From Chloroflexota bacterium (lineage in GTDB: Bacteria; Chloroflexota; Limnocylindria; Limnocylindrales; CSP1-4): 9,280 nucleotides of DNA. Position 1 is the stretch's first letter, and the number at the start of each line of letters is the position of its first letter. Below the pieces are notes generated by a model. It was not told where the DNA came from and ran no database searches. It saw nothing but the letters and a program-made list of their open reading frames with translations. The position numbers and the translations under genes were made by a program. Below are positions 5,419 to 9,280 of this stretch, one piece after another. Location of the stretch: NCBI GenBank assembly GCA_016875645.1, contig VGPE01000101.1:1-9280 (forward strand), given 5' to 3'.

Positions 5419-7026
5419 ATGGACTGGGCCGACGAACTCGCGGCATCGGTCAGCGGACCGCAGATCGTCAACGACAGCAAGACCCCGTCGGGCACCGTCC
5501 ACGTCGGGAGCCTGCGCGGCCCGATCATCCTCGACGTCCTCACCAGGGCCCTGCGGGCGGCCGGCCACGAGACCACGCTCCTGTACGGCGTCGACGACCG
5601 CGACGCGATGGACGCCCAGGCGCTCCTGACCCCCGACGCGATCGACCGGTACATGGGCGTGCCGCTGGCCCACATCCCGGACCAGGCCGGCGACGGGCAC
5701 GCGAGCTATGCCCACCACCACGCCGGGATCTTCATCGACCTGTTCGCCGACCTCGGCGTCCGGCCCGACCGCTACTACTGGATGAGCGACATCTACCCGA
5801 CCGGGGCGATGGATCCGTTCCTGCGGACCGCGCCCGACCGCGCCCACGTCGTCCGCGACGTCTACCGTCGGGTCTCCAACGTCCAGCATCCCGACACCTG
5901 GCACCCGGTCCTCGTGATCTGCGAGTCGTGCGGCAAGGTGGGCACGACGATCGTCACGCAGTGGGACGGCGAGCGGGTGTACTACGAGTGCCGCGAGCGC
6001 CTCGTCACCTGGGCCCGCGGGTGCGGTCACAGCGGCTGGGTCAGCCCCTTCGGCGGCCGGGCGAAGCTGCCCTGGAATCTCGAGTGGGCGGCGCAGTGGA
6101 GCCTGTTCGGGGTGACGATCGAACCGTGCGGCAAGGACCTGGCCACCGCCGGCGGGTCGCGGGATCGATCCGACGCCGTCGCGCGCGAGGTCTTCGAGCG
6201 CGAGCCGCCGCGCAACGTCCCGTACGAGTTCCTCAACGTCGGCGGCAAGAAGATGTCCACCTCGAAGGGGCGCGGGAGCGCCGCTCATCGGATCGTCGAG
6301 GTCCTGCCGCCCGAGCCCCTCCGGACGCTGATGATCCGGACCCGGCCCCAGACGGCCCTCGACTTCGATCCCGAGGGCACCGACCAGATCCCGCGTCAGT
6401 TCGACGAGTTCGACCGGCTCGCCGCCGCGACCGCGGGCCGCGACGTCAAGGGGGACCTGCCTCCCGGCTTCGCGTCGGTGTTCCGGTACGCCCTGCGCGA
6501 CGCCGAGGCGAACGTCGAGGTCGAGGCCGCGGCGTTCCGGCCCAGCTTCGCGCACCTCGCGTTCCTGCTCCAGGTGCCGGGTGCGGACGTCCCGGCCCTG
6601 GTGGCCGCGGAGAAGGGGAGCGCCCTCACGGACCACGAGGCGGCGATCCTCGCCGAGCGCCTCGTCGCGGCCCGGGTCTGGCTGGACGAGTACGCGTCGG
6701 AGCGGGCCCGGATGCGCGTCCAGGACTCGCTCCCCGCCGAGGCGACCGAGCTCGATGCCGCGCAGCGGGCCTTCCTCGGCACCCTCGCCGAGGACGCCGG
6801 CGACCGACCCGATGCGCCGCGAACCGGCGACGAGTGGCAGGCCGCGATCTTCGCGACGGCGGCCGCGGGCGGGCTCGGGGCCGGCCAGGCGTTCAAGGCG
6901 CTGTACCTGGCGTTCCTCGGCCGGCCCAACGGGCCGCGCGCCGGCTGGTTCCTGGCCAGCCTCGACCGGACGCTCGTCCGCGATCGGCTGCGCGCCGCGG
7001 CCGCCGGCGGCACACTTCCGGCATGA
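5419..7026 (+). CDS. lysS: Lysine--tRNA ligase, class I (LysRS1)
   Basis: Attaches lysine to tRNA-Lys with the class I (Rossmann) fold, not the class II fold of most bacterial LysRS. The 535 residues match LysRS1 of archaea and some bacteria. The HIGH-like motif is HVGS (28-31) within TPSGTVHVGSLRG, and the KMSKS loop is KMSTSKG (278-284). Between them lies a Cys/His set (Cys168, Cys171, Cys191, Cys202, His204), plausibly a metal site. The segment WSLFGVTIEPCGKDLATAGG and the later FDEFDRL are family hallmarks. None of the three class II motifs is present. ATG 5419 is 11 bases after greA, and the stop is 10 bases before serS. The class I enzyme is sometimes named lysK. The C-terminal part (after about 350) is helical, consistent with anticodon recognition, and less conserved. 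Confidence 0.92.
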   Translation: MDWADELAASVSGPQIVNDSKTPSGTVHVGSLRGPIILDVLTRALRAAGHETTLLYGVDDRDAMDAQALLTPDAIDRYMGVPLAHIPDQAGDGHASYAHHHAGIFIDLFADLGVRPDRYYWMSDIYPTGAMDPFLRTAPDRAHVVRDVYRRVSNVQHPDTWHPVLVICESCGKVGTTIVTQWDGERVYYECRERLVTWARGCGHSGWVSPFGGRAKLPWNLEWAAQWSLFGVTIEPCGKDLATAGGSRDRSDAVAREVFEREPPRNVPYEFLNVGGKKMSTSKGRGSAAHRIVEVLPPEPLRTLMIRTRPQTALDFDPEGTDQIPRQFDEFDRLAAATAGRDVKGDLPPGFASVFRYALRDAEANVEVEAAAFRPSFAHLAFLLQVPGADVPALVAAEKGSALTDHEAAILAERLVAARVWLDEYASERARMRVQDSLPAEATELDAAQRAFLGTLAEDAGDRPDAPRTGDEWQAAIFATAAAGGLGAGQAFKALYLAFLGRPNGPRAGWFLASLDRTLVRDRLRAAAAGGTLPA

Positions 7027-7036
7027 GGGTGCTTCG

Positions 7037-8383
7037 ATGAGCGTCGGGCTGCAACGGCTCCGCGAGGAGCCGGAGGTCATCCGGAAGGGCGCGGTCGACA
7101 AGGGCGAGGACCCCGCGGTCGTCGATGCGGCGCTCGCCGCCGATGCCCGCCGCCGCGCCCTCCAGGGCGAGGGCGACAGCCTCCGGTCCGAGCGGAACAT
7201 CGCGAGCAAGGCCGTCGGCGAGGCGATCAAGAGCGGGGCCCGGCCGGACGGTCCCGAGGTCGCGGCCCTCCGAGCGCGCTCGACGGCGATCGGCGAGCGC
7301 CTGGCGGCCATCGACGCCGAACTCGCGACGGCCGAAGCGGAGGTCGAGGACCTGCTGCTCCGGATCCCGAACCCCGCCGAGCCGGACATCCCGGTCGGCG
7401 GCGAGGAGGCGAACGTCACGATCCGGACCTGGGGCGACCAGCTCGCACGGGTCGAGCCGCTGACGGGTGAGGTGGGCGCGGACGCACCGGCCGGGAGCGC
7501 CACCTGGGAGCGCAGGCCCCACTGGGAGGTCGCCGAGGCCCTCGACATCATCGACCTGCCCCGCGGCGCGAAGATCACAGGCTCCGGCTTCCCGGTCTAC
7601 AAGGGCGCCGGCAGCGCGCTCCAGCGCGCCCTCATCAGCTTCTTCCTCGACGTCCACACCCGTGAGAACGGCTTCGTCGAGGTCTGGCCCCCGGTCGTCG
7701 TCAACCAGGCGAGCGCCCGAGGGACCGGCCAGATCCCGGACAAGGAAGACCAGATGTACGTCGTCACGCGCGACGACCTCTACCTAGTCCCGACGGCCGA
7801 GGTCCCGGTCACGAACCTCCATCGCGACGAGATCCTCGAGGCCGCCAACCTGCCGATCCGTTACGCCGCCTACACGCCGTGCTTCCGGCGCGAGGCCGGC
7901 GCCGCCGGCAAGGACACCCGGGGGGTCCTCCGCGTCCACCAGTTCGACAAGGTGGAGATGGTCCTGTTCGAGAAGCCCGAGGCGTCCGCCGAGGCCCTCG
8001 AGTGGATGACCGGCCGGGTCGAGGACCTCATCCGCCGTCTGGGTCTCGCCTACCGCGTGCTCCTCATGGCGACCCGCGACATGGGCTTCACGCAGGCCCG
8101 CAAGTACGACCTCGAGGTCTGGGCCCCGGGCGTCGAGCGCTGGCTCGAGGTCTCATCCTGCTCGAACTTCCGGGACTTCCAGGCCCGCCGGATGGCCGTC
8201 CGCTACCGCCCCGAGCCGGGCGCCAAGCCCGAGCTCGTCCACACGCTCAACGGCTCGGGCCTCGCCCTCGCCCGGATCGTGGCCGCGATCCTCGAGCAGT
8301 ACCAGCGCCCCGACGGCTCCGTGGCCGTCCCGGAGGTCCTCCGGCCGTACCTCGGGCGCGACCTTATCGGCGCGCCCGCGTAG
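7037..8383 (+). CDS. serS: Serine--tRNA ligase (class II)
   Basis: Attaches serine to tRNA-Ser (and to tRNA-Sec where present). The 448 residues are slightly longer than the usual 420-430. The N-terminal arm at about 25-110 is Ala/Glu/Arg-rich and should form the antiparallel coiled coil that grips the long variable arm of tRNA-Ser. The catalytic core has TAEV (253-256), motif 2 PCFRREAG (281-288) followed by GKDTRGVLRVHQFDKVE, the CSNFRDFQARR segment, and motif 3 LNGSGLALAR (404-413). The ATG at 7037 follows GAGGG (7025-7029) by seven bases and gives the normal N-terminus; the open frame extends far upstream only because it overlaps lysS in another frame. Third gene of greA-lysS-serS. A serine tRNA gene lies 42 bases downstream. 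Confidence 0.97.
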   Translation: MSVGLQRLREEPEVIRKGAVDKGEDPAVVDAALAADARRRALQGEGDSLRSERNIASKAVGEAIKSGARPDGPEVAALRARSTAIGERLAAIDAELATAEAEVEDLLLRIPNPAEPDIPVGGEEANVTIRTWGDQLARVEPLTGEVGADAPAGSATWERRPHWEVAEALDIIDLPRGAKITGSGFPVYKGAGSALQRALISFFLDVHTRENGFVEVWPPVVVNQASARGTGQIPDKEDQMYVVTRDDLYLVPTAEVPVTNLHRDEILEAANLPIRYAAYTPCFRREAGAAGKDTRGVLRVHQFDKVEMVLFEKPEASAEALEWMTGRVEDLIRRLGLAYRVLLMATRDMGFTQARKYDLEVWAPGVERWLEVSSCSNFRDFQARRMAVRYRPEPGAKPELVHTLNGSGLALARIVAAILEQYQRPDGSVAVPEVLRPYLGRDLIGAPA

Positions 8384-8412
8384 CCCATGCGGGTCGCCAC
8401 CGGCATCGGCGC

Positions 8413-8418
8413 TATCCT
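8413..8418 (+). promoter_or_regulatory. Candidate -10 box for tRNA-Ser
   Basis: TATCCT (matching TAnnnT) ends seven bases before the first base of the tRNA, so transcription would begin at or one base before the mature 5' end. No strong -35 is visible, and the tRNA could also be read through from serS. Confidence is limited by the shortness of the match. Confidence 0.4.
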
Positions 8419-8425
8419 CGACGCC

Positions 8426-8511
8426 GGAGAGGTGCCGGAGCGGTTGAACGGTCCTGTCTTGAAAACAGGCGGGTGCAAGCCCCGTGGGTTCGAATCCCAC
8501 CCTCTCCGCCA
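8426..8511 (+). tRNA. tRNA-Ser (anticodon UGA), CCA encoded
   Basis: Full cloverleaf. Acceptor stem GGAGAGG (8426-8432) pairs with CCTCTCC (8501-8507), followed by discriminator G and an encoded CCA (8509-8511). D stem CCG (8435-8437) pairs with CGG (8449-8451). Anticodon stem CCTGT (8453-8457) pairs with ACAGG (8465-8469) around CTTGAAA, with anticodon TGA at 8460-8462 reading UCA codons. The long variable arm (8470-8483), typical of serine tRNAs, folds through GGG/CCC. T stem GTGGG (8484-8488) pairs with CCCAC (8496-8500) around TTCGAAT. It lies directly downstream of the cognate synthetase gene. Confidence 0.98.
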
Positions 8512-8562
8512 CCCGCCGGCCCCGCCCGGTCCCCTCGGCGAGCGCATTGATCCGGAGGCGAC

Positions 8563-8857
8563 GTGACGAACATCTGCGAGCACTTCCTCGGTGGCGACGA
8601 CCTCCCGGCGCCCAAGGACGTCTGCGAGCCGTGCATGGAGATCGGCGACGAGTGGCTCCATCTCCGGCAGTGCCTGATCTGCTTCCGGACGTCGTGCTGC
8701 GACAACAGCCCGAACCGCCACACCACGGCCCACTTCAAGGAGACCGGGCACGGGTTCATCCGCTCGGCGGAACCCCGAGGAGGATTGGCGGTACTGCTAC
8801 CCGCACGACCTCGTCTTCTTCCGGACCCACACCGGCTGGGAGGCCGAGCCGGCCTGA
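8563..8857 (+). CDS. UBP-type zinc-finger protein, frame broken by +1 C
   Basis: Small protein with the ubiquitin-hydrolase-type zinc finger (zf-UBP), which also occurs as stand-alone proteins in bacteria, where its role is unknown. Candidate metal ligands are Cys5, His7, Cys21, Cys24, Cys37, Cys40, Cys45, His53, His57 and His63, in the spacing of the family, followed by TGHGFIRSAEP. After Pro71 the zero frame turns into Arg/Leu/Pro-rich nonsense ending at 8901. Dropping one C of the CCCC at 8773-8776 instead gives EEDWRYCYPHDLVFF, the expected family end, and a stop at 8855-8857 (97 residues). GTG start with GGAGG four bases upstream. The corrected stop falls three bases short of the convergent ribokinase stop, whereas the zero-frame stop would overlap it. 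Either a sequence error, a real frameshift mutation, or translational frameshifting. Confidence 0.82.
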
Positions 8858-8860
8858 CCG

Positions 8861-9280
8861 TCAGGCGCCGGTGCCGGACCCCGCGAGGGCGGCGCCGCTG
8901 ACCGCGGCGAGCAACTCGGCGCACCACGCGCCATCCGGGAAGGAGGACTGCGTCCCGGGGCGGGTGACACTGTCCGAGGCGCAGGCGATCCCGAGCCGGA
9001 CCGCGGCGAGTTCGTCGAGCCCGAGCGCGAGGCCGACGGCGAACGCCCCCACGAACGCATCGCCGGCACCGGTCGTGTCCACCGGCGTCACGGGCACGGC
9101 GGGCACCCGGACGACGGAGCCGTCGCGCCGGGTGAGCGCGGCACCACGGCCACCCAACGTCACGACGGGGCGCGTCCCGGTCCGGGCCCCGAACGCCGCC
9201 AGATCGGCGTCGGACGGCTCTCCGTCGACGCCCGAGAGGATCGCGAACTCGTGCTCGTTCGGGAGCAGCCAGTCGGTGAC
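8861..9280 (-). CDS. rbsK: Ribokinase-like PfkB-family carbohydrate kinase, 3' part
   Basis: The minus-strand frame is open from the right edge to TGA at 8863-8861, giving 139 C-terminal residues; the start lies outside the window. The family phosphorylates sugars or nucleosides with ATP, and ribokinase makes ribose 5-phosphate. Visible motifs (numbered from the edge) are the PNExE Mg2+ motif as PNEHE at 7-11, VVTLGGRGA at about 39-47, and the signature DTTGAGDAF at 68-76 with catalytic base Asp74. SVTRPGTQSS (104-113) matches the K+-binding stretch near the C-terminus of ribokinases, which favours ribokinase over fructokinase or adenosine kinase. Substrate is not certain without the N-terminal half. 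Its end faces the zinc-finger gene with three bases between stops. Confidence 0.85.
   Translation of the reverse strand, partial: VTDWLLPNEHEFAILSGVDGEPSDADLAAFGARTGTRPVVTLGGRGAALTRRDGSVVRVPAVPVTPVDTTGAGDAFVGAFAVGLALGLDELAAVRLGIACASDSVTRPGTQSSFPDGAWCAELLAAVSGAALAGSGTGA

Noticed and set aside
6581..7036. Upstream extension of the serS frame by 152 codons
   Set aside because: It overlaps the C-terminal coding part of lysS, has Arg/Pro/Ser-rich shadow composition, and the ATG at 7037 has a ribosome site and the canonical SerRS N-terminus.
5404..7578. A 724-codon antisense frame over lysS and serS, and a 579-codon plus-strand frame at 5301-7040
   Set aside because: Both overlap well-recognised synthetase genes in other frames, have Arg/Pro/Ala/Ser-rich compositions and no recognisable motif.
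8153..8512. Minus-strand ORFs over the tRNA, with VGFEPTGLAPACFQ- and GGIRTHGACT-like peptides
   Set aside because: These are the well-known spurious proteins produced by translating the reverse strand of a tRNA-Ser gene; they are not real coding sequences.
1..9280. Mobile element, defence system or biosynthetic cluster
   Set aside because: No transposase, integrase, direct-repeat array, toxin-antitoxin pair, nuclease or synthase motif was found; gene content is housekeeping.

Overview
The window is a dense stretch of very GC-rich bacterial chromosome (by eye about 70% GC) carrying core genes and no mobile element, CRISPR array or integron. Gene content suggests a high-GC, non-proteobacterial lineage. 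My best guess is Chloroflexota or a related deep actinobacterial-type group, from the class I lysyl-tRNA synthetase, the K+-independent membrane pyrophosphatase, GTG/TTG starts, and promoters placed so close to starts that the RNAs would be almost leaderless. This taxonomic call is inference, not proof.

Layout. Minus strand, 1-800: a truncated small membrane-protein gene whose GTG start overlaps the stop of lepB (type I signal peptidase). Positions 801-1156 are a divergent intergenic region with a near-leaderless lepB promoter and a candidate promoter, short upstream ORF and strong Shine-Dalgarno for hppA. Plus strand, 1157-4737: hppA (H+-pumping pyrophosphatase), a long hairpin, uppP (undecaprenyl-diphosphatase) and argR (arginine repressor), closely packed and ending in a small GC hairpin. 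Plus strand, 4777-8383: a promoter with an exact TTGACA and a 17-bp spacer, a leader with two large inverted repeats, then greA, a class I lysS and serS with gaps of 10-11 bases. A tRNA-Ser(UGA) gene follows serS at 8426-8511, with its own -10 box. Then comes a small UBP-type zinc-finger gene whose reading frame is broken by one extra C, converging on the 3' part of a ribokinase-like gene on the minus strand that runs off the right edge.

How the genes work together. lepB and uppP serve the envelope (protein export, peptidoglycan carrier lipid recycling). hppA couples hydrolysis of pyrophosphate, a by-product of tRNA charging and polymer synthesis, to proton pumping. greA-lysS-serS plus tRNA-Ser form a transcription-fidelity and translation cluster in which the synthetase and one of its substrate tRNAs are neighbours.

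I found no convincing novel multi-gene system. The most interesting signals are the structured, possibly attenuating greA leader, the class I LysRS beside greA, and the frameshift at a CCC-C site in the zinc-finger gene.
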